Source: Whalleya microplaca
Lineage: Eukaryota; Ascomycota; Sordariomycetes; Xylariales; Xylariaceae
Direction of reading: 5' to 3'
Assembly (NCBI GenBank): GCA_022497155.1
Contig: MU385783.1
Location: 108,874 to 172,873, forward strand
DNA length: 64,000 nucleotides
Shown one piece after another: positions 48,339 through 61,520 of the stretch (positions are counted from its first letter, which is position 1; each line of letters starts with the position of its first letter). The position numbers and the translations under genes are program-made. The notes under the pieces are model-generated. The model saw only the letters and a list, made by a program, of their open reading frames with translations. It was not told where the DNA came from and did no database searches.

Positions 48339-51300
48339 TCTTAGGTAGACAGTCTAAGGTGGGTGGGTAGTGGAATGGAGCTCGGAGCAGGTGGGCTTGT
48401 TTCGTGTACTATGTAGTAGCGTTTCCTGGTCGATGATGTCGATGATGTCGTGAAGAAGGAACTTCCGGCAAAAGCAGTAGCAACAGCTATAACAAAACCA
48501 CAAGATTGATTTCGCAGCTAGAAGCACCGTCCTTAGCTATATATCGTACGTTACGTTGAATGACTATCGTGCAAGGAGAGACCTAGTCAGGTTGGCACGT
48601 GTCTGTCCTGTGATTTCGTACGCCTTTGAGTTTTTGCGAGGCTGTGTGTCTGAGGTCCGGAATTGGAGGGGGGGGGAGGGAGTTAAGTTTATTAGCTCTT
48701 TAGCTCTAGGTTAGGACAAGCAGGACAGGCAGGACAAGACAGAGAGGACAGGTCCTGGACATCAAATAAGGGATGTTCGTGTGCGTATGTAATAACTGAC
48801 TGGCCTGGCACACAATGAAACAAGCAACCAAGCAAGCGAGCAGGTATTTAGCAGGTATTTAGGTGTCCAAGCAGAACAGGTGCGAAAAGCTTCTGATGAA
48901 GGTAGAGATAGAGTGGGGGGAAATATGCGTAGTCCTCACATCTTGAACGAACAATGGGTAACAGGTAGGTCAGGTAGGCAGGTGAATGGACTTGAATGGA
49001 CTTGAAGGGACTTTACGGATTACATATGAGGTAAGGCCGCTCCTGGCACATTTACTTGTTAGACTCGGTAGGCTACCTGGCTACGCAGTAGGTAGACTGG
49101 TGGTAGACTGGTAACCTTAGTAAACTGGGAGGAGAGTGGAAGGGACTAGACTAGCAAGGCTTGGATGGACTAAAATGAGTGTGAGAAAAAAAAAAAAATA
49201 ATAAAATAAGAGAAGCCAAGATCACTGACATCGAAGCCTGCGGCAGATGACGGTAGGGTGGGATTTCCCAATTTTCCTAATTCCATTTTTACCTACGCAG
49301 TATGACTGATTGACTGCGCGCTGCACACTACGCGGAGCAAGTACCCGGGTACATCATCCATGCCCCACCCTTGTCCCGCACAGTACTTCAATCCCATCCC
49401 TGCAGCCCTTGCTAACCCTGCGTGTACTGCGGTTGCAGGCGAGGTACCTGCTGGGGTTGCTGAGATATACCTACGGCTACGCGGGCGTACTATAAATGTA
49501 TGTATGGTATGTATGGTATGTATGTATAATACATACGCAGTAATACGTATGCAACGCATGTAAGTCATTTCTAATCTAACTTCTTACAGAGCTTCCTTTT
49601 TGTTTTCGTCTTTCTCTTTCCCACCCTCTGCTTCCTCCAATAAAAGGATATCACGGAAGCAACTCAATGCAACATCACGCCAGTAGAACAGCCAGATCAG
49701 CTGCTCTACGCATTGAATCTCGCCAGCCGATATGTATATTCCCGTGGGCTCAACGGCTTTTATCCCTCTGCCACCACCTTCTGTACTCGTCATCATGCGA
49801 GCCATGCGAGCCATGCCCGCCGTGCCCGCCATGCCCACGGTAGGTACCTAGGCTGTTTCGCGTGGACACCACCAAGCAGGTAGCTTCAAGTATCTCTCAG
49901 TAATACCAAGACCTCGCTCACAGTATCTGCGGGTACGAACCAACCACATTTCCACTCGGGCGGGTTAGAGCCAAGAAGGAACATGAGCCCCTCCTCGCCT
50001 CATGTTCCTCGCTAATCCTTCCTCTTCCTCGTTCTTGGCTCTATCCAGAAGGTAGCCAGCTACTTTGTGCAAGAACTGGCTGTACGTGTAGGTCTATCGT
50101 GCGTGGTGATTATGAATCTCTTCCGACCGGCCACGCCATCAAGCAGGATGGATACTCCAACTCCCGATGTCACTTTCCAGACGAATCTGGCTTACAGCTC
50201 ATCTTCCGTCTCTTCATGCCCCAACTCGATCCATGACCAAACCTCAAACCCCGTACCGGCCGAGAAGTAAGTAAGTATATGAAGAACTGCAGATGTATGT
50301 TCCTCAATTAGGTACCTTGCTCTGGGAGGAAGAACGCGTCGAGAAAGTGGTGATACAATACGTTGCTCTTGGCGAACTTGGCGCATACTTCACGTAGCCA
50401 AGACACGATGAGCAAGGATTTCTTTCCTTTTCGTGGATGACACATTGTGCTATTATGAGGGCCAGAGCGCCTTGTAGAAGAGATAACGAACATAGGAATG
50501 TATATACCCAGCAGGGCATCTCGAAGTCGTCACACAGACACTTACTAACACTTCTATTCTCTTCTACTACGTATGTAATAGAAGCCCTCGAGAGATTCAA
50601 GATAGCTGCGGAGTGGGTTCCTCGGAACCCGGCGAGCCTCCACCTCCTCAACCTCCATCAGACCTATGAAGTAGCAGTACCTGGCATTACAACTCCTTCG
50701 TCGAGTATACCATGACGCTATCAGCCGCGACCCCAATGCAGCGGATGAGATGAGAAGCCAACGGGTCTAGCCGTCTTTAAAAACAAAACCACCCACCATC
50801 ATCTATAGTGGTAATCTACATTCCCTATATAAGCTCTAGCTCTACCCAATTACAGCCTTCAGGTAGGTAGATCTGGTCGCATCGGCACCCCGTTACCCGT
50901 CGACAGAGGAGGGGGGTTAGCCCCAGACTCCAGAAGACTCCAGATCCATACGGAGAAATTCCCAATTAGAGGGAATGTTCAACAGTCACATGGGCTGTCT
51001 TTGGAGTAGGTTCACTCTGCGAATAATTACCTGATTGTCGAGTTCCCGTAGCCAATCTACCAAGTCTACGTATACGTTACCGTTCTTTGAAATTCGGTAC
51101 CCCTACGTGTAGAACCGCGGATGGATCCCTGGTTCGATCCCTACTAACCTGATCTGCTCCCAGCACAGAAAAGAGAAAGATTCCACGAAACAGATAGTCC
51201 CAAAATGGCACGAGGTGAATCAGAGCACTGACCTTGGGACCGATAGGTCTGAAACCTTGTCTCTCCCACGCTGCCATGTCCGCCACCGCTGCACGAAAGC

Positions 51301-53805
51301 TTGGCTCCCTGCAGCCTCACTGGACTTATCACAGGCTCCACGACCTCGTGGCTGCCACCGGCCATGGTCGTCTGGTTATTTGCTCATGACAAGCCGGTAT
51401 TTTCCTAAATTACAACCGTAACATGTGTTTAAGCTCTCACCGTACACCTTTGAGTACTAGCTATTCAATGCGATAACGAAAGCTATATACGATCTATCAC
51501 AAAACACGGAATATTGTTGCCCGCAAACGCAGCAGGGGACGGCTATAAAGTTACCTTCGACACAGCTTGGTTGACCGCCTCTCACTAGCCACGAACGATC
51601 TTACGACGCAAGGCACAGCTGCTGCTGTAAGATAAGTATTCCCAGCATGATACGTCCTTTCCGGAAATGTCGCCAACCCAATCATCATCGAGCCATTCAC
51701 GAGCCTGGCAAGATCGGACGTTGTCATTTGTTGGAATCACTTGATATTATGTAGATCTGACGGTGTAAGCACATCACCAAGCCACAGTTTTCTAGCTTGT
51801 TTCATCAATTGACGATATGATACCATCCAATCTTGGCTCTCTACAGGCCTGCTAGATTATCGAGCTCCCTACGGTGACGATTGGTCATCACTCGCCAGCC
51901 CCTCTCCGCAGCCTTGCGCGTTTTCTCTCTTCTAGCCTTACTGTCCTCTGGCCGTCTACAGTTGACATGTGATCTAGCCCACCTCAACTCGATAATAATC
52001 ACCATTTTGAGGAACAAGCCTACTAGAGTCATTGACCACCATTATTACGACATATACTAATATATATGCAGCTTACATAACCTTTCAATGTGGTGTGCCT
52101 CTCACCTCATTATTTAGTCTCTTCTACTTCCTTGGCTTCTCCCTTGGCATAGACGACGGCTTCACGCAGCCAAGGCTTGGGATGATCTTGATTCCAGAGA
52201 CTGCTGGAACAAACCTCATCCCGGAGGCCTTAAGACCTGGGGATGGTGGAGAAGTTTCTTGGTCGAGAATTGAAGCTTTCGATAAGATCGGCCCGCATTA
52301 TAGTCTTGATAATACTAATTGCTAGTGGTTATACTAAGTATAGTCGGCGAATTGTAGAAGATCGATCTACAAACTATACTGAGTCTCAAATCTAGTTGCC
52401 TATTACCTTGAATAGCTTGCAGCCACAAAGCATACTACCTAGCATCCAATTATATAATACACTTGTGATTACATAACACCACAGACTGCACTACATAGCC
52501 TTTGGCGATTTATTATATCATGCACAATGGACTGTATAGTTTGCCCAGAGCCGCCACGTACATATACATACATAGAGAACAGAACAATATAGAATCCAGT
52601 CAGTCATAGCGAATCCATCAAATCCATCTAGCGGCGCCGTGCCGAAATCCCGTATCCCACCTAGATGCCGTACCATCCGTGTAGATTTCCCTTTACAGGG
52701 GGGTTCGACTCGGCTCATGCGTGCCGAGTAACGTTAAGCAGCAGCAGAAAGGTGCTGCCATCGCACACACACACACGACTTTGCGACGGGGTCATCTATT
52801 ACTCTGTGTACGTAGTTGCCAACTAGTGCGACAGCTTCACCACGGTAAGCGCGGTACGGCGCGGACGCAAGCGGAGGTAGGTAGGCGTGCGGCGTATGGA
52901 TGTATGTAGGTAGGTACCTGCCGAAGGCCCTTGCTTCGCTGTCATGTCATCCTTCCAGCTGGGTCGTTCGCTTGCTGCCTTACATTATGTATGTATGTAT
53001 GTATGTAGGTAGGGCCATCGCCCGAGGTACTATATGGTAAGAAGAACTATACCGCATCCAACAAGTCTCCGGCGTGCGTCGTCTTATACACAGTGTATTG
53101 TAAATACCTGCATATATACACGCGAGGTCCAGCAGCGCCAGCGCCAACACCATCGTCTTTGACGACATGGTATGTAAGTATGTAAGTAGGCGGAGTCAGA
53201 ATCCGCTCCAGTCCTCCCAGCGACCATGTGTCACGAGACAGAGAGGACACGGAGAGAAGAGAGGAATACGTAATTTACCTACATAGACCACCCGCTCTAG
53301 CGCTTATCCCGCACTGTCCTTCGTTCGTACCTTCGTATGTAATATATGTATGTACGCCCAGCGAGCCAAGCTTTCAAACCCCCTTGTCCTTCAGCTGGAC
53401 ATGGTATAAAATCGCACATAGGCCAAGGCACCAGAAACGTGCTGCCATCACAGGCCCAGGACGGGCTACCTAGTAGGCGGGGAGGGGGGTGGTGGGCAAC
53501 AGGTGGGAAACCTACATACCCTTCCACCAAGACCAACATATACATAGCGGGCAGCTTTTGGCTCTCTCTCGCATGCGGTGTAACCTCAGCCCGTTAGGAG
53601 GTATGCATGTACCTAGGTGCTACCGAGGTAGGTAGGTTGCGGTCATCATCAATCATCACCACACAACACACATACACACAGCCCGGTGGAGGAAAACATA
53701 GGTAGCTAGCTCCAGTCTCCAGTCTCCGCCCCCGGGGCCCGCAATGTATGCGCATTAGGTAGACTGCTTCACCGCAAACCTGGTGTTCACGGGTCATGGT
53801 TTTAC

Positions 53806-53832
53806 ATACACACACACACACACACACACACA
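53806..53832. repeat. (CA)n microsatellite
   Basis: About 13 CA dinucleotides (one interrupted by TA) in the long intergenic region. Confidence 0.9.
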
Positions 53833-54298
53833 TAGTCGGCCATAGCCTATAACCCACCGGTAGCAGCACCGTGGGTGCGCTAAGATATCGGTTCTTGGCC
53901 TGAGGGGTCTAGACTGCAGTGATCCTAGTACGGTATCGTCTGTTTGGTTTTGGGGTACGTGTGTACTTTATGCTCGTTTGGAATCTAGATGCACAATGCC
54001 GCATAGTACGATCTTATCTTGATTCTCATCTAAGACCAGAATGGCCCGGCGTACGGGTCCTGGCTGTTCATTACTACAGCCACGTTTTTTTTTTAAAACC
54101 AGCCACTCAATCGCCCTTCCAGCCTTACCTATATGGTTCCAGTGAGTAGTGGCCATACGATAAATATTCCATGACGCCTATGCAATGCAAATCGACCACG
54201 AAAACCAGTGTCCCATTTATTCCTCGACATTTCCGTAACCCATCTTTGCCGAGTTCTTACTGGCTGTGAAGAGACGTTATCGCTCCCCGTCAATCCTC

Positions 54299-55886
54299 CT
54301 AGTTGTACGTTCGCGACAGATTGCGCAGGTACCAATCCACCAGTTTGCGTCCCACCTTAGCCTCGGAAATGTGAATCAAGTCCTGCGAGTTCCCGTTAGC
54401 ATCGTTGTACGTGAAAGCTTGTCAATCGCATAGGGAGCTTGATAAGCTGGAAAGGGGAGGATACATACACCTTGCATAGCGTAGTCCAGGTCGCTGACGT
54501 TCACCCATTCGCCTTCCAGCAGGGCGTGGTCGGTCCAGCGCAGCTGTTTGGTTCGCTGTTTGTTGACCAGCAGCCACGACCGCAGTTCTTCCGGTTGCAC
54601 CTCCAGAAAACCAGCAAGCTTCTTAAGATCCATGGTTGTATAGAGACGCAGGTAAGATTTGACGGTGGGGCTCCACATGTTGGTCTTGACCTCGTCCATA
54701 AAGACGGACAGGTGGTGGTCAATAGGGTCCACATTCGCCTCGGGGTTGTCGAAATCCGGGGGGACAGGAGAGATGAACTTGGGGCAGGCAGCCTTGAATA
54801 GCTCCTCAAAGATGGGGAGCGACTCTGGGCCACCCCGCTGCAGCTTGAGAAGCTGATCCCCGTACTTCTCTCTGAGGGCGGTGTGGATGGTGTCATCCAA
54901 GCGAGTCGGGTGGAACGCGACACAGATGGCGATGAGTGCGTACATCTGGTCGTTCTTCTTGGTAATAGAATCGTATTGAGCGTTCTTCTGGAAGTTCTTG
55001 GTCCGCGAGACATAGACGAGAATGTGACTGAACATACGGATGGCATCGGCGTACCGGTGCATCATCATGTAAGAAAATCCCACATAGTAGTAGGTAGTGA
55101 AGTGGGCAGCCATGACACGGGCGAACATGGCTTTCTTGTTCAACTCGATATCATCGAGAGTCTTGAGGGCAAGACTGAAGTCGCCCAAGAGACAGTGAAC
55201 ACGCAGCAGACCGATAATGGAGAAGTACCCAAGCATCCGGTAGAGGGTCTTGGAGCCATACTCTCCGGCCACGGCGGCTGTGTCCTCATTGCGTCTCATG
55301 GCGGCGAGCTGCTCGGTAATCTGGGATCGCTGTATCAGGGAGTACAGCACATTCAGCACACTATAGCAGCCCCAGGTATTCGGGTTCTCGCGCAGGATCT
55401 GTCTTTCCTCCTCATTATCTCTGGCTTGTCGGGCGATTCTCAACCGGTATGACGAGAACGAGTTGAACTGATAGATGAATTCATCAATCACATCCCAAGC
55501 CCAGTAATGCTATAGAACAGAGTAGGTCAGCATTCAGGTCGCATATTGATTGTCGAGCGGATATGTAAACTGACAGAGGGAGGCTCCAGATCAACCGGGC
55601 CATCGGAGTTGAGGATGAAGTGGAATAGGTTGCAGTAGGCATCGTAGCTCTGGAACTTGACTTCGAGAGGAGCAGAGAAGTCCAGGGGCTGGGCGGCAGC
55701 AACGAGTTTCGACTGGATGTCATCGGTCTGTTGAGCCATGGTCAACGAGCTGACCTGCTCGAGTTCTTCCATGCCATCTTCATATTGGACCTGCTCCTTG
55801 TAGTCGGCCACAAGGGCTTCCTCCTCGACGTCGCTGTCGTTATCGATGGAGCGCATAGGCGCGGAGCCGTTCCGTAGTGCGCTCAT
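54299..55886 (-). CDS. Eukaryotic translation initiation factor 3 subunit l
   Basis: Subunit l of the eIF3 complex, which helps recruit mRNA to the 40S subunit; present in filamentous fungi though absent from budding yeast. Exons are 55575-55886, 54469-55509 and 54299-54382 with introns of 65 and 86 nt, giving 478 residues. The N-terminus is acidic (about residues 14-45). Family segments follow: the conserved WAWDVIDEFIYQFNSFSSYR, then GYFSIIGLLRVHCLLGD, YYYVGFSYMMMHRYADAIRMF and a PCI-like region with TNMWSPTVKSYLRLYTTMD. The C-terminal winged-helix part includes ISEAKVGRKLVDWYLRNL. The ATG chosen (context PTMSALRNG) is the first that precedes the conserved acidic start; the frame is open further upstream without family similarity. 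It is head-to-head with EFL1. Confidence 0.95.
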
Positions 55887-56526
55887 CGTGGGATATTCGT
55901 CTCGGATGATGTTCTCGAAATTCCAACACTGCGCAGGCTTCGCAGGCTGCAGGCTTCGCAGGCTGTGGAGGGGCTCGCGGAATATTTTTTGGGATTGTTG
56001 CAAAACGCCTGACGGGGAAAGGGCCGAAGTTTAAGCGAATTAGGGTTACCGATGTGGCCCCTGCGTCCATGTACATATGGTAGGTATTTGCCCCTCCTTG
56101 AGGTCTTTGAAGGTTCTTTGCGCAGGTGTGGCGGGGCATTCAGATCGCTGCGCTCGCTGCCCCACCATCAAAGAAATCACTGAAGTCACTGCAGTTTGGT
56201 TATGAAGATATAGCAGTGACATTCCTGCCTGTCATCTAACAGATTCACTTAGACTAGACCTTCACCTTTTCCTCCATATACCTGAAGCCACGAGCAAGGA
56301 ATTACCTACCTACTTTGACAATGCAATGTGGAGTTAGCAACCTGGAAGTTTCGCCGCCATTAATTAGTCACTCGCCGCAGTCCATGTAAGCTGAGCCTAA
56401 ACATTTACGTGCATGTTGGCTCGCATTGGATATCAATCTTTTCTGTCTGGCTTCTCTTTCTAGCCCCTCGAAATAATTAGCAGAAATCAACTACAATCTG
56501 CCGTGTGACATACAAGGACGACCAAA
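55887..56526. promoter_or_regulatory. Divergent promoter between eIF3l and EFL1
   Basis: 640 nt between outward-facing start codons of two translation-related genes. It has a CGCAGGCT repeat near 55930-55965 and a GATCGCTGCGCTCGCTGC stretch at about 56144-56161. No ORF of note. Confidence 0.5.
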
Positions 56527-59500
56527 ATGCCTGTTGTTACCCCAGAAAAGCTGGCTGGTCTGCAGCAGCATGCAGACGATGTCAGGAATGTATGCAGTCC
56601 AAAGTCTCTCACCCAGGGAAGGTCTACCAGACTAACAAATCTCAGATCTGTATCCTAGCTCACGTTGATCACGGCAAAACGTCGTTAACGGATGCATTAC
56701 TTGCGACAAATGGCATCATCTCACCAAAGCTGGCCGGCAAGATTCGCTATCTTGACTCCCGTCCTGATGAGCAAATCAGGGGTATTACCATGGAATCATC
56801 TGCTATCTCTTTATACTTTTCTATGATGAGGAGATCCGCTCCAGATGCTCAACTGGTCCCAAAAGAGTATTTGATTAACCTCATAGATTCGCCTGGCCAT
56901 ATCGATTTCAGTAGCGAAGTGTCCACCGCCTCCCGATTGTGCGATGGTGCGGTTGTGCTGGTAGACGCTGTCGAGGGCGTTTGCAGTCAAACCGTCACAG
57001 TTCTCCGGCAAACGTGGATAGAAAAGCTGAAACCGCTTCTGGTTATTAACAAAATAGACCGGCTAGTAACCGAGCTGAAGATGACACCGGGTGAAGCTTA
57101 CATCCACCTGAGCAAGCTTCTCGAACAGGTAAATGCTGTTTTGGGAAGTTTCTTTCAGGGGGAGCGCATGGAGGAAGATTTGAACTGGCGAGAACGGATA
57201 GACGAACGGGTTGCTGCAACTGCAGCCAGGGAGGCGAAGCTCGGGCAGGACGAAGACAAAGCAAGCGAATTGCAATTCGAAGAACGAGACGACGAGGAAC
57301 TTTACTTTGCCCCCGAGAAAAACAACGTCATATTTAGCAGCGCTGTTGATGGCTGGGCATTCACTGTCCGACAATTCGCAAGCTTATATGAGAAAAAGCT
57401 TGGTATCAAACGAAATATCATGGAAAAAGTATTATGGGGAGATTTTTACCTAGATCCAAAGACTAAGAAGGTTCTGGGTCGGAAACATTTGAAAGGGCGT
57501 AATTTAAAGCCGATGTTCGTTCAACTCGTGCTTGAGCAGATCTGGGCTATATATAAAGCGACTACAGGAGGTGATCATGGAAAGGGGTAAGTCTATCTTC
57601 TTTCTTCTTTCTCCTATATTTTCCTTCTTAGCCCTTCCACTCTCTTATCTCCGTCAGCCATTCATTGGGTGGCTTGTATTTCAGCATTGCATCCAATATG
57701 CGCCTTGGAGCCAACTCCGATTTGTCAACTTCGTGTTTTGAGTATAAAATGTCGACAATCTATAGGACGAGGAAGTGGCAGAAAGCTGGGTTCATACTTG
57801 AATTTCTATGCAGTCTACCTCATCTAAATTTACTTAATCTTCATATAATTTTCTATTTATACCCTTGTTCACCTGGATCGGTTACCCAGAACACTTTTTC
57901 AGATCCTAACTAAATCCATATATAGTGACCCCGTATTACTTGAAAAGATCGTAAAATCATTGAACTTGACGATACCGCCACACATAGCGAAGTCTAGGGA
58001 TCCTCGATTACTGCTTACAACGCTATTTTCGTCATGGCTCCCTCTCTCGACAGCGCTGTTAGTCTCAGTTGTCGAGTCGCTACCGTCGCCAAAAGCAGCC
58101 CAAGCAGATCGACTTCCCGACTTATTAGAAGACTCTCCTGGGTCATCCCATATTGACCCTTCCGTTAAGGATGCGATGGTCAATTTCAAAACCTCGAAAA
58201 CAGACCCCGTGGTGGCATACGTCAGTAAGATGGTGTCGATTCCCGAAAGCGAGCTCCCTGAGAACAAGCGTCGGGTTGGCCTTCTCAGTGCCGATGAAGC
58301 CAGGGAACTAGCTAGGAAGAAACGAGCAGAATTCGCTCGTGCTCAAGCAGCAGAGAATAACCCATTGGATGACATAACGACGGCTCTTGAAAGCGCGAAC
58401 CTAGACGACTTTGTAGCTGAACCTGAGCAGCAGCAAATCGATCCAGAGCATCTCATTGGGTTTGCGCGGATATTCTCTGGAACTCTGTCTGTCGGTGATT
58501 CCGTTTACGTTTTGGCGCCGAAGTTCTCTCCTGCGAATCCTCACGCAGCCCCTATACCACGAAAGGTGACTGTGACTGCCTTGTACATGCTTATGGGCCG
58601 TAATCTGGAATCTCTCGAGTCCGTTCCTGCTGGAGTCGTCTGCGGTATAGGGGGTCTCGAGGGCCATATCTTGAAATCGGGGACACTATGCAGCCAGCTT
58701 GAGGGATCTGTAAACTTAGCAGGTGTGAACATGGCTGGCAAGCCTATTGTGCGGGTTGCTCTCGAGCCGGTCAATCCTGCTGATCTGGACAAGATGATCG
58801 AAGGGCTCAAATTGCTGGTCCAAAGCGACCCTTGTGCCGAGTACGAACAGTTTGAGAGCGGTGAACACGTCCTACTTACGGCAGGTGAATTGCACTTGGA
58901 AAGATGCCTGACGGATCTGAAAGAGAGGTTTTCAAGGTGTGACATACAAGCAGGCGCCCCCATAGTACCCTATAGAGAGACCACTGTTCGTGCGGAAGAG
59001 ATGCGGCCGCCAGCCAATAAAGAACTGGGGAGAGGTGCTGTTGTCGGCGTCACAAGCTCAAAGCAGGTAAGCATTACGGTTCGCGTCCGGCCGTTACCCG
59101 CGAACGTGATAGAATTCCTGCTCAAGAATGCTGGAGCCGTCAAGCTTGCGTACTCAAAGCAAAAAGCACTCGAAGGCTCCGAAGCACAGAGCGGGGCCAA
59201 TGGGGAGCAGCAAGAAATCGAGGAAGACGAAGACATAATAGAGGGTAGATGCCTGTCCTTCGATGACCTCAAGAAGCAGCTCCAGGCCAGCCTGGAGAGT
59301 GGCAAAGGCCGGGAGGGATGGAACGGGCTCATCGACAAGATAACAGCATTCGGGCCCCGAGGAATAGGACCGAATTTGCTGATCGACGCCACGAAGGAAG
59401 GGTACTTCCCCAAGGTCTTCGCCCCAGAAAAACAGGAGGATGGCAGCCCCAAGGCAGGCGAAACACTCAGCGCCGCGCACCTTTGCGACAAGGTCACGTA

Positions 59501-60201
59501 TGCTTTCCAACTGGCGACGAACCAAGGGCCCTTATGTAATGAGCCCGTACAGGGCATCGCCGTCATAGTGGAAGATCTTACGGTGGCGCCGCCTACGGAT
59601 GAGGATACGTCTGCTCGAGACCGTCTAGGTAGGCTAACGGGCGAGACTATCAAGACGGTGCAACAAGCCATCCGCCAGGGTTTCCTGGACTGGTCTCCAC
59701 GCCTGATGCTGGCGATGTATTCGTGCGAGATCCAAGCAAGCAGTAAGCATCCCCCTTCCCTTCCCCTTCTCCCACTCATATTGCGTCCTCCGAGCTAACC
59801 ACCAAAACCCTCCCGTAGCCGAGGTACTAGGCCGAGTGTACGACGTCCTAACCCGACGGCGGGGTCGCGTGCTCTCGGAGCAGATGAAGGAGGGGACGCC
59901 GTTCTTCACGATCCTGTCGCTGCTGCCGGTGGCGGAGTCGTTCGGGTTCGCGGACGAGATGCGCAAGCGCACGTCGGGCGCGGCGCAGCCGCAGCTGATC
60001 TTCGCCGGCTTCGAGGTCCTCGACGAGGACCCCTTCTGGACGCCCTTCACCGACGACGACCTCGAGGACCTCGGCGAGCTCGCCGACCGCGAGAACGTCG
60101 CCAAGCGCTACATGGACGGCGTCCGCCGCAAGAAGGGTTTACTGGTGGAGGATAGGCGCGAGAGGGTCGCGGCGGAGAAGCAGAAGACGCTGAAGCGGTA
60201 G
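56527..60201 (+). CDS. EFL1: Elongation-factor-like GTPase Efl1/Ria1
   Basis: Cytosolic EF-2-like GTPase that, with Sdo1/SBDS, releases eIF6 (Tif6) from nascent 60S subunits late in ribosome maturation. Exons are 56527-56589, 56646-57586, 57926-59742 and 59819-60201, giving 1067 residues. The P-loop [12 protein letters not shown] lies at about residues 26-37. It is followed by RGITMESSA (switch I), [12 protein letters not shown] (G3) and INKIDRL (G4). An Efl1-specific acidic insertion (about 185-230) separates the G domain from the rest. Later parts match EF-2 domains III-V ([35 protein letters not shown]). The start is the ATG giving MPVVTPEKL, with conserved HADDVRN just before intron 1. 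Intron 2 is 339 nt and pyrimidine-rich, longer than usual for this window. The last exon is markedly GC-rich. Confidence 0.96.
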
Positions 60202-61520
60202 GTAAGGGTTTGGATAAAAGTGGAAGGAAAGGGGAAGGGAAATGGGGGAGGAGGCGTGTACCTACGCCACACGAAGCGATACACTACGATGATGTACGCG
60301 GATGGTTTTTGTATGGACAGCTGGGTATATATCTAGACTAGATAAATCAAGCGAATCTATAGAGCGAGTTTATACAGTACTCTAGCCGACGTAAAGGAAC
60401 CTATTGATCTTAAAAAGACGGCGGCGCACCCGGTGATCTCCTAGAAAGGAGCCTTCTCTTGCCCACCTAATTCATTGGAGAGAAAAACACCCAGCTCCCC
60501 TTTGCTCTGCTTCGACTGTGATACATAGGGATTATAGATATGTAGCTTTGAAGCTAGAAGGGCATTATACTGACTTGACACTGGCGAAACCCTTGCTTCT
60601 ATGCCTATGATGAAGGAATTTGATTGCACGTTCTGTTTCTATGCCAGTCCTGATGGTCCAACCTAGTAGGAGTGCGAGTATGGAAGTGATCAAGTCAAGG
60701 GAGCCACAAGGGTCTTCCATCTGGAGCACTTTGAGCTACGGCCTATGTGATTCTATGAGCAGATACATGCTTCCCCAGCCATGAGATCTGGGCCAATAAG
60801 GAAACTTGGGACATCATATACATCTTGTCATCGTGGTAAACATTCTTGCAGCAACTCCCTTTCCTATCAAGCATTATCACCTGGTCCAACTAATCCAACA
60901 GACAAATTCCTAACACACGAGGTATACGTTCACACACACGTCCACCCGGTCTTATATCACTCACCCACCATCTATGTTACAAAATCACCAGAAATGCAGA
61001 CTCTGATCTTTTTCTCGCTGGATCCTTAGTTTTATTCAAGATTTGCTAAGTAGTTCGCTGACCTCCTTTTCCATTCTTCGGGGTTGCGGTGCGTTGCGTC
61101 TGTTGGTCTGTCGGGTACACCCGGCTGACTGCTTGCTTTCCATTCCTGTGTCCTGTCCTACCGGGTATCCCTATCCAATTCCATCCACCACCCGCCCCGA
61201 CCTCGACCCCGAACCCGAAACCGGGCTATTCCTGGATAGGGCACGCATGTAGGCAAAACCCGCCTCCAGCGAGGAAAAATTCGGACCCCATAGGCTTTGA
61301 TTGTCCAACGGATTTCCATATTGCCATATACATTCAACATGAACATTTTACCCTCTCCAACAGTTTCGTCCGCCACCCTCGTTGCCCGGGCATTGTGAAT
61401 GGGGGGAGAGTCGGGGGGTATCGTGACAGATAATTAAGGCTTACTTAAGTACAATGTGGTGTGATAGTAGTAGTGGTGATAGTGGTGATGATTCATAGGT
61501 ATGTCTGTATGGCTGACTCT
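60202..61520. other. Convergent intergenic spacer
   Basis: 1.3 kb between the 3' ends of EFL1 and the MAPKK gene. It has a GATAGTAGTAGTGGTGATAG stretch near 61465-61490. Small frames (60441-60629, 60781-61029, 61089-61433) show no motif. Confidence 0.6.

Larger units (their letters stand above)
47983..54298. other. Long intergenic region with repeats
   Basis: 6.3 kb. It begins with a frame continuing upstream of the stress-protein exon (to about 48305), then repeated GGTAGGCA units, A-runs (near 49190), TATG/GTATG repeats (49498-49535, 52986-53008), a CA microsatellite and several GGTAGGTA motifs. Short frames such as 52032-52325 (+) and 51841-52032 (-) show no recognisable domain. I see no gene I can support. 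Confidence 0.5.

Noticed and set aside
51120..51160. Second B-box-like match (GGTTCGATCCC) on the plus strand
   Set aside because: The flanking sequence does not form T-arm or acceptor stems.
58970..59779. 269-codon minus-strand frame over EFL1
   Set aside because: It is antisense to conserved EF-2-like coding sequence and shows no motif.
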